A DNA stretch of 64,000 nucleotides from Psococerastis gibbosa (GCA_963971405.1 OZ020486.1:33193419-33257418), one strand, 5' to 3'. Shown: positions 21,858 to 34,270, counted from the stretch's first letter. The notes: generated from the sequence alone by a model not told the origin. Numbers and translations: made by a program.

Positions 21858-23203
21858 CCATTCAAAACAGGTTGCACAAAATCATCGAAATGTAAGTAAA
21901 ACATTCGGGTTGGTACATTTTTTGGTAAGTGCCACACTCATTCATGTCTATTCGTTGCCTGGATTTTTCCCCAAATCGAATAGCTCAACAGCAGCATAAA
22001 AAAAGGAAAAAATTGCAGGCCGCGGGGCGTTGGACGTTGGGCGCACGGCGCACGATGTGGCGACTTTAACTAGCAATAAACATGTATTTTCACATTTATG
22101 TGTTGATAACAGTAGCTAAGTGACCCCAAAGTTAAGTCAACAACTGCGTTCAAAATACAAATGAAAAACATCAGATACAGTGATAGTCAACTGCTGGATT
22201 CACCTGACCATGAAGGGCCCTTAACCTTAAGGCCCGTTGCACAAAGGCTGATTCTACGCAGCAGATCTGCCGCCGTTTTTGAGCACTCTCCTTAAAATCA
22301 AATATCAGCTCACACGAATACATTTGACTTTGGGATTAAATTCAGGATGCAACGCACCGTTGATACCGCAGCGTTGCCGACGTCTGTGTACTTCATATGC
22401 AGCGCGGGTCAGCCATTTCAATCCCTTTTCGTACAACTTCTCTCTGAGCGCATCAGCAATCAAAATTCAATCGCTTCGATGCTCTACACTGTAAATCCTT
22501 CAGATCTCAAGGTAGTCTGCTTTGCAGCGATAAAATTTTAAATCTTCAGCTTTTAACTCATGCATAATTTGACTCTTTACGTTGACACTTGTACTCCTCA
22601 ACCTTTGGATTTTCCTTAAGGGATAAGAACTCATACAGGATCTACAAGACCTATACATTTGAAATTGAAGAATTAAAATGAATTTAAATATCGTAATATT
22701 ACATAGAGTAAGTAACAATCTACAGTAGACAGTTGTCTCCCTTATTTGAAAAGCGGAAGTGCACCTCAGCAGTAGGAAGTTTAAGGTGAACTACAACAGT
22801 GTAACTTTGTCTGAGTTTAAATTTAAATAAATAGCGCAATGTATCAAGTTTGTCACAGCTAAGAGCTCCTTTCACCGATTAACTAACAAAGCTAGTCTTA
22901 GACGAAATGGCGTAGAAAGCTGCCGCCAGTGTTACTTCCATTGTTTTAATGCAAAGCATAACAGCTCTTTCAACTCTCTACTTTACTTGCAAAAGACAAT
23001 AGAACTTTCTTCATCAAGATCAGGCCAAGCCTATACATACGCGTGTTTGCTTATGTACCAGTCCTGTACGTACATCACACTAGTTTTATTGCCTACTGTC
23101 CTACGTGCGAAATTAATAAATTTCAACTCATCGTAAAATCTACCTACTAATATGTGTAAGGGTGTAATGTGTAAGGTGATCGGGGACCTGTCGTAACTGT
23201 ACA
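21858..23203. other. Unassigned DNA
   Basis: No gene was recognised. The phrase TTAAGGCCCGTTGCACAAAG (22228-22247) looks like a transposon terminus, but I could not find its inverted partner. Confidence 0.45.
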
Positions 23204-23694
23204 CAGGCTGATCATGGCGATTTTAATCCCAGGGGTAATATAATACCATGTCACGTGATGGTATTAATTCAATTGTTTAAAATAAATGAACTGCAAATTT
23301 CAGAATTTTTTAATTTTTGATGTTGGTAATCGTCGCAAGAGTGCTAAGCGCGGAACATTAAAATTGTGTCTATTTAAGCAATTGAATGATTTTCGGGTAT
23401 ACTTTCTTCACTTTATCTGCCTTAGATTTAGACCAATTATTTATAATCCTTAATATATTAATTCAAAATTAAAACTTGTTTATTTCTAGGGCGATGTGTG
23501 TTTATATTTGCTATTTATATTTGCTACGGCAACGTCGCGTCATTTCCATTCTTCAGTATTGCCAACATCACAATTTAAAAAATGCTGAAATTTGCTGTTC
23601 ATTTATTATACACAATTAAATTAACACCATCACGTGACATGATATTATGTTACCCCCGGTATTATAATAATACTACATCGCCATGATCAGGCTG
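23204..23694. mobile_element. MITE related to the 2.5-kb TIR element
   Basis: The left arm (CAGGCTGATCATGGCGATTT, ATGTCACGTGATGGT, AATTGT, AAATGAAC, GCAAATTTCAG) is mirrored at the right end over more than 100 bp, giving a 491-bp element with a short unique centre. The outer ~20 bp (GATCATGGCGAT) and the TTATAATACC motif are the same as those of 11684-14218. No coding capacity and no clear target duplication. Confidence 0.85.
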
Positions 23695-24670
23695 CAGTAT
23701 TACCTACAGAAGAAGACTAAAGAAGTTATTCGGATATAGTTTCATCAGTCATAGATGTATAGATGAATTATAGGTACATTGAATTTTTTATGGGATCAAT
23801 ATTTTTTTTAAATCAATATAATACACGTACAGTATATTACAATTTAATAATTAAATAATTATTATATAAGTGGATGATTAAAGTTTCAGACGGCATATGA
23901 TAATAAGGCTGTCGCGTCTTATACTGGAGTATACGGCACGCATTATACTTGATTGGAAGTATGAATATAAATAAATGCAGTGGTTGCTCGTATACAATGG
24001 ATACCTGTTATTTACATAGTATCGTATTTGTCATCACGGGCCAGTATCTCACCACCAAGCAGTATGCTAAATGTACCTAAAATAGCTTTAAAAACAATTT
24101 CAGGGGCGAAAATAAACTAGGTTGAAACGAGCGCCCATCACTACTAGATTAATAGCTTCTTAAATAGGGTCGAAAATGCAAGTGAGAGTTCTAATAAACG
24201 AAAAACGAAATAGGGTAGCTATAGTTATAAAGCACAAGTATGCCCCTGGGAAATCACGCAGCTCTGTCATTATATACCGCCGCGTTGTATATTTGCATTC
24301 ATTTTCATTACATCAGCAGTATAGGGGTAGGTGTCTCTCAATATCGAGGGGAATGCACCCCCAACCCCTCCCCCCTCCGCGCGATGTGCCCCGACCGGGG
24401 ATTATTACGTATTATTAATTCAAAGTCATCGCTACCCCTCAACAAAGGGATATTGTAAGCTACTTAAGCAGCAATTCAGCTTCGCCAATGCAATTACATT
24501 GTAGGTACAATGCAAACGAACTTACTACCCCAAGCACATTACGTGCCGTACAATAGCTTGTGGTGTGGGTTAGTGGAAACTTAGCAACAGGTAAGTTAGT
24601 TTAGTTGCAACAACATATTATCATGGTTAGGTTAAGGGTTAAGTAAGAAGATTGGCACTTGGCAGCCCGA
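23695..24670. other. Unassigned AT-rich DNA
   Basis: No gene was recognised; short frames only. Confidence 0.5.
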
Positions 24671-24674
24671 AATT

Positions 24675-24965
24675 AAATACTTATTATTTTTTTATTTAAA
24701 TGACTAAGCAAGTTATTACAATATTGATTCATTTAAGTCGTTGAAGACTAATTTATGCATCATATAATAGGGTATTATTAATTTTTGGTTTTGTAGTTTT
24801 TTCATGGTATCTCGAAATTTTAGCCCTCAATCACTTTCAAGAAAAAAATACAGTACCAGAAATTAAAAATATCCTATTACATGATGCATGAAGTAGTATT
24901 CTACAACTTAAATGCGGCAAATCATTAAAATCTTGCTTTGTTAATTAAATACAAAATAAGAAGCC
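24675..24965. repeat. Diverged fold-back (long inverted repeat)
   Basis: The core arms TTTATGCATCATATAATAGG (from 24752) and, inverted, the segment ending at 24893 are about 80% alike. The similarity extends outwards through CATTTAAG and AAGCAAG to about 24675 and 24965. The centre (24790-24852) is unique. It looks like an old MITE without coding sequence. Confidence 0.65.
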
Positions 24966-25105
24966 TGGAAAAACAACGTATTTTGAAGTACCGATTTCCT
25001 ACGTGACGTATACTCTTAATTATTAGCAATCTATTGAATACTAACAGTCGTAGGTAGAACTCAATCGAGGCAGCCATTGGCATATTTTTATTTATTTATT
25101 TCTAT

Positions 25106-25298
25106 TTTTTATTTAAAAAAAAGGTTAATCGCGTACAAACAATTTAAGGAATGTATCCGATTAAACTCTTCAATCGCCTCACTAAGTGACCTAATAGGTA
25201 CTTGTGTCGAGTTACGATACGTCTCCGATCGCAAGGTGTGTAGAGTCTCGCACAAGTGCAAGCACGCTACCGCCTTGCCACCGAAGTCGCTTAATAAC
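25106..25298 (-). mobile_element. SINE3, nearly full-length copy
   Basis: On the minus strand: GCGACTTCGGTGGCAAGGCG, ACTTGTGCGAGACTC, CGATCGGAGACGTATCGTAA, TTAGTGAGGCGATTGAAGAG, TTGTTTGTACGCGATTAACC and a poly(A) run. The A box is slightly altered from the 38-kb copy. Confidence 0.8.
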
Positions 25299-25664
25299 AT
25301 TAATATACGTAGCTTGGGGAAAGACAGTCCTTCTCGTTGAAATTCTCCAACTTGCTGCAACTTGTCAAAGTAAACAATCTGAACACAGTGCATCATTCTA
25401 AATGATTTCCTCATGTTGTTCGACCATAAAGCCAGACTGCTGGATACTACAGCATATGTGGCGGCAGTGTAAACATTATTCTTTCGTGATACGTTGATTT
25501 AGAGGAACAGTACATAGAATTAATTATATTTAAATATATTATAAATAATTATATATTATTCCTACAAGGTACCTACTTCCGATTCAGGGAGCACGGGGTA
25601 TTATTATATTGCAGTATTATATGACTGACTTTAAACTAATTTTGGCTGAAGAGGTAACCTCCTC
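25299..25664. other. Unassigned AT-rich DNA
   Basis: Nothing assignable. AT-rich palindromic sequence lies at 25520-25560. Confidence 0.5.
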
Positions 25665-25731
25665 GTTATAACCAAAATTAGAGGATATCGAAAGAACTGG
25701 ACTTGGCGGGATTCGAACGCACGATCTGCAT
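25665..25731 (-). mobile_element. SINE1 3' part, inverted
   Basis: On the minus strand: GCGTTCGAATCCCGCC (B box), then CTTTCGATATCCTCTAATTT and the 3' end TGGTTATAACG. It lies head to head with the plus-strand copy at 25911-26010. Confidence 0.7.
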
Positions 25732-25910
25732 TGTCAGGGCTATATATCATATAATACAGCAATTTAGTTAATAATGCATTACCTTTATGCAATAAAGTAA
25801 GCTCACAGACCTGTTCGGTTCGATAGTTGTGTAGCTGTGCTAACCTGCCAAGCAATACAATTGTCAATAAGAGCATATAAGTAGAGGATTTAGAGGAGAC
25901 TGCTCTTGTC

Positions 25911-26010
25911 GGGCTTGTGGTCCAGCTGTTAAGACGACCCCCCGCATAGGCGAAGATCGTGGGTTCGAACCCTAGTAGATTCAGCTTTTTCTATATCCTG
26001 TAATTTCAGC
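25911..26010 (+). mobile_element. SINE1 copy with A and B boxes
   Basis: GGGCTTGTGGTCCAGCTGTT and AAGACGACCCCCCGC form a tRNA-like 5' half. GATCGTGGGTTCGAACCCTA is an excellent B box and T arm. The family tail TTTTTCTATATCCTGTAATTT follows. The upstream 18 bases at 25871-25888 match 312-329 in inverted orientation. Confidence 0.8.
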
Positions 26011-26077
26011 TTGGGGTATATCAAGCAGAATTGACAAATTTAGAAATATTCCATGAAATCACTCCAATTGTCAGATC

Positions 26078-26272
26078 ATGCAGAGTGGCTGTACAGACTC
26101 TGACCTTCACCCTAAAGGTTGTTGGTTCTATCTCCACACTTATTTCTTATTCTGCCCATGCTTCGGAGGACATGTAAAGCAGGTGGACCCGGGCCATCGT
26201 AGTTGAGTGTAAGAGAGAGCTTTATAGCCCTTACTCCACTAGGTAGGCTTAGATATAGAACAAAAGTCATTA
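26078..26272 (+). mobile_element. SINE2 (tRNA-derived) copy
   Basis: TACAGACTCTGACCTTCACC, then AAAGGTTGTTGGTTCTATCT in the T-arm position, then CCATGCTTCGGAGGACATGT, GAGTGTAAGAGAGAGCTTTA and TATAGAACAAAAG at the 3' end. The B box is decayed compared with the 36-kb copy. Confidence 0.8.
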
Positions 26273-29045
26273 CTCATTAAATTGAGTCCGGGAGCTTCAA
26301 TTTTCTCCAATTTTGATTTCTCAGAAAACGTCCCGCCAGTCAACTCAAACAAACTCTCTCTCAGAACAATCGGCACCCCCAATACCGGTCATTATAGGCC
26401 TAGTAGCAGGGACAACAAGGGTGTCCAACCCCTGCAGAGAGAAGTCTAGGCCGCCCCCCCCCCCCTCCCCACGGAGTCCAACCCTGGCTTACTCATTGCG
26501 TCAAATGACTGTCGGGAAATTCTACCAATTTTCCGGTCCCTTCACATTACCTTTGTCTGTGTTTTCCCTCTCCGCCAGCTTCGTGTTTCCTTTATTTTTC
26601 TCAAATTTTGGTGTCTCGCCCTTTCACAAAGCTTTCAACAGAGTTTCTACGGAGGGTCGAGGATTGCTGAGGGGTCAGTGACCTCGTGCTAAGATTTCTA
26701 GCTGTAAATGTCCATCATTGGCACGAAACATATTTGTTTCTGCATACTTTTTCAGAATGCCACCGGCACAGTCCCGATGGGAGAGAACAGGAGAATTAAA
26801 CATTGAAACGGAAGTTCGCTGTTCGAGACTCAACATAAAAGGAGACATTTTCCGCCAGTTAGGGTTGGGCAGTTAGGTTAGTTAGTGTTGGGCAGTTAGG
26901 GTTAGGTTAACAGTTTTGCAGTTAGCAGCTAGGGTTGGGTTAACCCAAGCCTTATGGGTACTTTATCTTCACAGTAAAATTATCGGGCAGGCTGCTGACC
27001 ACAACGTCTGTAAGAATGAGTCTCCTCTATCAGTCCTCATGACTTCATAGGTTGTTGTGTCATGTCATTTATTTTACAGCCATTCTTAATTCAGGTGACA
27101 GCCAATGGAAATATTCTTGAAATCTATTAGCATATTTTACGGGCTAAGGCTTGAGATACATCAGTAATGAAGCCTCTAGAAGCCAAGTGGTGCAAGTGTC
27201 ATTTTTTTGAGTTTTGGCGTTAAGTGCACCATGCTGTTGCTCTAGCTGCTATTTGTCTTAGAAACCAGCAAGAACATCGGGACCTGTCATTTTGACAATT
27301 GTTGACCAAGTCCCTACATGGCAGTTTCCCTTACCATGGACGGTGGGAGCTACCCAAACCATCTGAAGCACAAAAGGGAATGAAATAAACGCAAGTGGAC
27401 AGAAAAATGCAATATCCGGAATGGTTGTAAAATAAAAGCAGCCATCATTTCCGGGGGTTTGAGTGCTAAACTGAGTGTATGTGAAAAACTGTGGCATACA
27501 CTCCCCCATTTCCTACTGGCTGAACCACACTACTGGAAACATCACCCGCCTTGTCAGTCAGTATACATGCATCACAAAATACACACCAGATTTTTTCTTT
27601 CCAACAAATACATACGAGTAGGTACGATTGCAATGAAAATTTTTATTTTGCAAGCTAACAATGGTAGAGATCCATCACTCAATTACTTGTTGATTACTTG
27701 ATTCTACATAATCTAACAGAAATATATACATATTTATTTATTTATAAAGAAAGTACTTTGCAGCACTAAATATAGGTAACTTATCGGTGTTTATAGTGGT
27801 ACATTTACCACGAGGCTGAGCTTCATTTCGACGAATTCAACAATGACGAACATGCCCAAAAAAGCTGTGGGCTAAGTAATGTGAATTGCATGTTCATAAG
27901 ATAGGTAAAATTTTTACGTTAGAAAAGTTGCGTTACCGAAAATAAAATTTCCCACGGTACAAAAACCATGCGACACCCATGCTTTCTCTGGGAATTAAGT
28001 ACGCAGACAGATCTTGATCTTTGTCCTTAAAGGTTACATAAAATTGAAAATAAAATGAGAAAAAAGAAATACAAATAAAAATCTTTGTAGGTAGTGATTT
28101 CACAATAATGAAGAATTTCCAAAGAATTCATAACACTATATAAAATATGCAAAGCAGCACGATGTCACTCAAGTTAAACAATTAAGCACAAATCTCGAGC
28201 ACTTGCATTTACTTATTAGCACTTCAAAGTAACAGCCAAGCTCAGCGATTATTCATGGTTTAGAAAATATAATATTAAAGGGAAGAGTGCTTTACGAAAT
28301 AGCTTTATGGCAAAAACTAAGTCACTCGACACCTTCTACAGATAATGGAGGCAACTCTACACAGCGCCAGATTAACTCCTTACTTTACTTTCTAAATCAT
28401 TTTCCAAACTTTCTCAAGAAAAAGGATTTACGTTGCCTCTAAGCAAAAGTAGCTCTCGGGTTGTACATACTAAGTACGAAGCCTACTTAACCCGGTTGAA
28501 TTTTGCAGGCAGCAAACACAAGCGTAACTTTCCCCAGCTTTTATGTCTCTGCCGACAGATCAAAGGCTAAGAAATTTTCGGGGGTAAGTTGTTGCGAAAG
28601 GAAGTCGACTTGAGAACGTGACTAGTAGTTTCCTCCGAGAGTTGGATATTTTTTCTGTGTCAGAAATAAGTTTCAGATGAAAGGTGGCTTTTTGGAGGAC
28701 TCAATGCACAAATTAAGTTTTGATCACTCAACTTCAACTGTCCAGAACTTTTTTAATAATGACCCCAGAGATGTGAAGTTATTGGTTCTGGAAAATATAA
28801 CTACAAACGAAATATGTTTAGCAGCTGCAGTAGCTTTCATGACTTTCAGTTCATTCACCGTTTATTCATCATCATTATCATCATTAATATCCCGGGTGTG
28901 ATACGTGAGCCTCCGCCACTCCATCTTGACTCTCCACATCTGACTATTGAACACTTAAGGGGCCCTACAAAATTTTGTTAAATTTGTTACGCCAATAATT
29001 TTAGAAAAATATACGAATTGTTATTATTATTATACTTCCTCCAAT
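26273..29045. other. Unassigned DNA
   Basis: No gene was recognised in 2.8 kb. It includes a C-run at 26453-26466, a cluster of TTAGG-like words at 26860-26945 and a possible LINE end at 27723-27765 (minus-strand TTTCTTTATAAATAAATA). The frames near 27258-27701 are not assignable. Confidence 0.5.
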
Positions 29046-29049
29046 TCCC

Positions 29050-29372
29050 CTGGTACTCATCTGTCTTCTTCTTTAAATGCCTCTTCTATCAAAGACTGGC
29101 GATCATCGAGGCAATTAGGACCTTGGAGAGCGCTGCTCTGAAAAGGGAAGTCGTGCTCTTGCCAAACACTGCCTCAACCGTTCTTCATCTGCCGGAAGCC
29201 CTCAGTCCTTCTATCTTCCCTTGGATTATTACATGCCGAAGGCGATGCGTTTCGTTCCACATCACATGACCGAAGTATGTCAGCTTCTGTTTCTTAACCG
29301 CCACAGGACCTCAGGATTAGGGGCACGATCTCTCCAGGATATGCGCAGCATTCGTCTGTATGCCCGCATTTC
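29050..29372 (-). mobile_element. LINE family C 3' end, degenerate
   Basis: On the minus strand ATCCTGGAGAGATCGTGCCC starts the part matching DRVPEVLRRM of the 51.5-kb copy. GATAGAAGAGGCATTTAAAG and an AAG tail end it at about 29060. Several stops interrupt the frame. It directly abuts the family F piece. Confidence 0.75.
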
Positions 29373-29640
29373 ACAAGCTCTTACTCTTTTTCCCATACTC
29401 ATCCTCTTCTGTGAACGTTCTCAATCTGGTTTCTCATTCTTGGTCTTCCTCTACTTCGGGTCCCACTTCTTCTGCCTCCCACCTGTAATTCATTAGCATT
29501 ACGTGTCCGAACCACAGCAGTCTCCTTCTCCCCATCTTCTCCACCTACGATACTTCCACCCCAAACACTCTTTTCCTCGCTTCATTTCTAATACAACCCC
29601 TTCTCCCGTCCTCTGACGGGCTGTTCTGACGAACTTCATC
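29373..29640 (-). mobile_element. LINE family F C-terminal fragment
   Basis: The minus-strand translation gives RRGCIRNEARKRVFGVEVS and, after a stop, VEKMGRRRLLWFGHVMLMN, then a continuing frame with EVGPEVEEDQE. This is the RRDRIRNE...RRRLRWFGHVMRM pattern of non-LTR retrotransposon C-termini and differs from family C. It is broken by at least two stops. Confidence 0.7.
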
Positions 29641-29677
29641 TCAGCCACATTGTATTTTACTGTCTTGTCAGTTGTAC

Positions 29678-29832
29678 GTTACCTTCTTCTTCTTCTGGCT
29701 CTACAGCTCTTGATGAGCTTGCTCGACAACACTCTTCCAGTCATCATGGTTTTGTACAACGACCCACCATCTATGGACTCCCAACTCGCAAAGGTCAGCT
29801 TCCAACTCATCCTTCCAGCGTTTTCGGGTGAG
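29678..29832 (-). mobile_element. LINE family D C-terminal end
   Basis: The minus-strand frame from 29832 reads RKRWKDELEADLCELG, VHRWWVVVQN and DDWKSVVEQAHQEL, then a stop and an AAG-rich tail (plus strand TTCTTCTTC at 29684-29695). This uninterrupted frame is the best reference for the split copy at 14.6-15.2 kb. It encodes only the last ~40 residues. Confidence 0.75.
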
Positions 29833-30865
29833 TTATTTGTTACCACTGAATCCAAACTGAGCGTAGTAATTGATATAAAGTAAGTGTACACTGTGCTGTG
29901 TATATTATGCCTTATAATGAGATCAATAACACGAGTAATGAAATTCGACGACATTGGGAGCACGTAGATTCAATTTCGGACCGCAAGACAGTCATTAGTT
30001 CCATCAGTGGACTGAATGGGAAACACCTTGTGACTCACTGTCCCCGGCGACGTAAATTGACGGCTGACCACTGCGGGACAGAGGTTAGACGTGACCAGTC
30101 GCAGTCATTATGACCGCGACAAAAGAAACTTGGTGAAAAAGTAGTGGAGAACTAGGGGGAAAAACAGACGGTATAATGAAAAATAAGAAAAAGAAGTAAC
30201 CAATGAAAATGTACGGTACGGTACAGTTAAGTAGTAGCTCGGAGAATTCGATGAGGCATTATTTTATTCATAAGGTATCTGGAGTATTCATTTTTTATTT
30301 GCTTCTTCTGAGCGTTTCTCAGTAGTATTTTGAACTGTAGGTTTCCCTTAAGAATGAGAAGTCAGTTTATTTCAACAAGAAAAAAAATTCCAACAATTAA
30401 GCTGAGGTGGGCCACTTCAACGTTGGCAATGGTTCAGAAAATTATAATTCCGGGCAAATTTTGAAAACTTCATTGAAAATTATTACTCAGACGAATTTGC
30501 TCCATTACTACGAAGCATAGGAATCAAACAAACGTGTCAAGAAAGTTCATATTGTGCGAAGTTTATAAGTTTTAATTACATAATTCACTTTTCCTTAAGA
30601 CCGCGGTATGGACTAACGTTAATACTAAAAAATTGTGATTAGTCGATATTTCTCTAATTTGGGACATAGCTCCGACGGCCGGCAAGCTAATTAATTGGTA
30701 TGTATTTTGTTTATACTGTGGTGAATGGCTATGCCTAAACTCATCCAACTTTCACGTTCAACTTGCGGTTCAATTCGCGAGTAGCCAATGAGCGTCGAGA
30801 ATGACACGAAATTGGCATCCATTTTTTTCTAATGTAGAAATATAAAAATTGAAATATTCATAGCC
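29833..30865. other. Unassigned DNA
   Basis: Nothing assignable was seen; short frames only. Confidence 0.5.
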
Positions 30866-30869
30866 CCTC

Positions 30870-31070
30870 TGGTTGGTGTAACCTACTTAGAGCCTCGTGA
30901 GCTAAGCCTGTACCGGCGGTCACTGAGGGTATCAGCTTAGGCAGTAGGGATTGGAACGCTGTCCAAGGGGAACCCGAGGACGGTGACCGGCTGATCGAGG
31001 GGCCGGAGAGGCTACCATCAGGAGGACGTAGATTTGGCCTGCGCCTGCAGCTGTCAATACTTCTACAGTA
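30870..31070. other. GC-rich unassigned segment
   Basis: This 200-bp stretch is clearly more GC-rich than its surroundings (CCTGTACCGGCGGTCACTGA, GAACCCGAGGACGGTGACCG, CGAGGGGCCGGAGAGGC). No frame carries a known motif. It could be the 5' UTR of a retrotransposon or a non-coding exon; nothing in the sequence decides this. Confidence 0.35.
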
Positions 31071-34000
31071 TATAGCTTGGTGAATGGTTCAGATTCAGAA
31101 GATTTCTATGATCCAGCGTGCCTGGGGCAGTCGGCATCACGCCAGCTTCCGAAATCGACAAGAAATCTTTTGCTAATCCTATGATTACAATAGAAAAGAC
31201 GTCGGCAAATCTCGAATGCGAGAATCGTTCGTTTTTTACAGGGCATAAGTTAACCTCTTGTTGTTCTTTGGGGTAAGTATCTTATTCCTTTTGTATAACA
31301 CACTTCAGTTAAGTTAGGGTTATGCGACACTTTCGGTTTATTGGTTACTCGCAAATTTAAACGCAATATGAACATCAGAGAGTTGAACAAGATAAAGTGT
31401 CAGCAGCGAATAGTAAATAATAGTAATAGTTATAGAATCATGGACGACATCACCATCACACGATTATAACGTTCATGCAGTGTGTACGGTTTGGACGCAG
31501 TATTTGTAATTTCAAATGCAAGATTTAAATCAAAATATCGGAATATTGTAATAAGCAGACATTGCGAGATGAATGTACGGTACAGGAGATATGACAGGAG
31601 AGCGAACGGCGTTCGGAGATATTTAATATGCAATTGGTGTCCCTGGAGACGATAATCCAGAGCACGTTCGCTATACACACCCCCACTCATTGCGTAACGA
31701 ATCCGCACTAATGCACCCCAGTGGCGTCTGTCTACCTCTGAAATCCCGGAAAAGAAAATACCTTTTTGCCATACGATAAAAGAAACAGGAACAAATGAAG
31801 ACGGAGATTAGCTGAAAAATTGCAGTGGATTTATTATAGGCGTGTACGATGATTATTTTTATAACAACATCACAAAGTAGCGTATTTGGACGATGGGCGG
31901 CAAGGCGCCTCCGACACTAAGAGATGTGAGAAGTAGATAGTAGATACCATTATTGTTTTCAATACTACATCATGTAAATTTTGATCAACAAGTCTTAAAA
32001 TCACAAAGTGCAACCACTAGTGTTGAAAAACGTTTACAGTTTTTTGCTATGTTATACTATTTATACTTGGTTCCTCCAATGCAAACATTAATTTTATATC
32101 TAACAAATAATAATTGGAAAATATCATGGGGTATAGAAGGATATACAGTATATGTCCCGAAGGACGTTTTATGGAGATTTCGGACATTATTTGTATTTAA
32201 TTTAATTTTTGGCAATCGGCAAACTGGCATACGTCCTCAACACTACACCGGCTACAAGTGATAATGGACAATCTGAGACAAGCTTACCATTGACGTAATG
32301 AAACAGGCGAATGCACGACTTAACCAAGTTCATAGAAGGATACATACAGTAAGAGTAGAAAACGAGAAATTCTGAATCGTATTATGAAAAATAACAGCGC
32401 AAAACTCAATGGGCTGTGCTATTGCGAAAGCAGAATTATGGTAAAGGCTATATCAGGAATAAGCCTTCATGATGAATAGGGGTTGAAACAAAACTGACCA
32501 TCCCCCGTAGTATAAAAAGTACTTTATTTAAAAGCTTTCGTGCGAAACTGAGGCAAGAGCGGCGGCCGTTAAAACAATTCAGAACCAAGCGGTCCCGTTG
32601 AATGACATGGGACCGTTCAATGCGGTGAGTAAAAAGAGCAGCCCCGCTTTCCACGCCCCCCCCCCCTCCTCTACCCCCACCCCGGGCCTCTTTTGCCCAT
32701 ATATAAGGAAATGGGGGAAGAGGGCAAGCATTTTCAATAGCTGTACCTTTTATCGTAAAACTTTTGGAAATTTTGCTTATGTCCGGCGATATTTCTCGCA
32801 TTTGAAGCGTTTATATACAAGTCATTCCATCGGAGTTTTAGTCAGTTTTTGAATTTTAATGAATTGCTTTACAGGATATTAATGTTGAAGCATAGGCACA
32901 TACTGTATAATAGAGGACATTGAATAAATTCGCAGAAATTGCCCCTCATTGAATGACAGTTTTCAGTTGATGCGCTGATTTCGGACCTCCAAAGTAGGTT
33001 ATCTAAGGCGAAATGTTAGGTAATATCCTGTAAAGTACGAATAATAACGAGCAATTCGAGTAATGAAAAATAATTGCCTTTATTATTTCCATCAATATTC
33101 AAGAAGATTTTGGGCCTGGCGCCATACTCCTAACTTTACCCATTAATTTTTAGGAATGAAACGCTTTCCTCTTCCTATACCTACAAATAAGGTACCGTAC
33201 ATAGAAATTCAAAAGTGAAAAATAAGTTGGTTTCGTGTATAAAAATATTTCAAGCAGAAATTTTTCATAAGGACGGTACGGAACAATAATTTTACTGATA
33301 TGGTCGTATGTATCGTACATACCATTGTACTCGAGTTAATCAATTGCATGGAACCCCCCCCAACTATAGTGTTCAGCACAGTATCATTGTTTTGGCAATT
33401 AATTTGCATGCAATGATTACCGTACTGTGGAACCACTTAAACAACTGCATTATTATGTTATTAAGTTAGTACAGCATCCAATTAATAACGTAATTAAGTG
33501 TTGAAGCTGAACATACTTGTTATTGTATATTGTATGAATTAGTTCGTTTGCTGCCTTCCCGCTGTATTGACGAATGACTTTCAAACGACCAAAATGTGTA
33601 TTTATTCTATGTAGTTTCAATGAATATACGTCTCAGCAGCTAAAAACATAACGATCCATTATCGCTAGACATGCGAAATGTTGAATTTCCGTGTACCTCG
33701 CGCACTCTCGGTCCCCGCGAGCCTGATCTAAGAGGTGTATAATTTGGCATTGGCCCTAGTAAAGGATGTACCTACACAGTAAACAACACAATTTGCCTGA
33801 TTTATTTCTCCTTCTAGGTTAGTCCGGAATTCTGGACCGTCTCTCGTATATCCTGGTAGTTTAGCCGTAAAGACGGAAGTCAAAGGTATATAATATTGCC
33901 GAGAGTAGGTAAGCAACACTTTCGCCGGCTCAAAGCCGCTCTCAAATTAGTTTGTTCCTCGACTTTTGACTCTTGTAGACTTATCCTCCCTCCCCCTCGC

Positions 34001-34270
34001 CTCTTTCCTCGACCCGGCTCTAGCCCCAGCTGTAGAATTTTACGTCTACATTTTCGGTGCATATAATTTCCTTAGGGTCTGAACAAAACGTTTTCAAGTT
34101 TTGAACTCCGATAACATTTCTATTATTTACACACAAGGCGAGGAAATATGTAGTAGCATTAATTTCTACATATTTCAAGGCGTTTTATCGCGAGGAAGAC
34201 AAGCCATATAGCACCGTCCGAAATCGGGAAAAACCGAAAGCAACCCATCGTAGAGTACATTCACATCTCT
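31071..34270. other. Large unassigned region
   Basis: No gene or repeat was identified. Local features are a C-run at 32658-32667 with pyrimidine-rich flanks, and purine/pyrimidine strand asymmetry at 33985-34015. Confidence 0.5.

Noticed and set aside
26860-26945. Cluster of TTAGG/TTAGGG-like words, possible interstitial telomere repeat
   Set aside because: The words are irregularly spaced (GTTGGGCAGTTAGG and the like) and never form three consecutive units; more likely a degenerate GTTAGG-rich minisatellite.
27258-27701. Possible transposase coding segment
   Set aside because: Frames on both strands around here look slightly more protein-like, but no catalytic motif could be identified.
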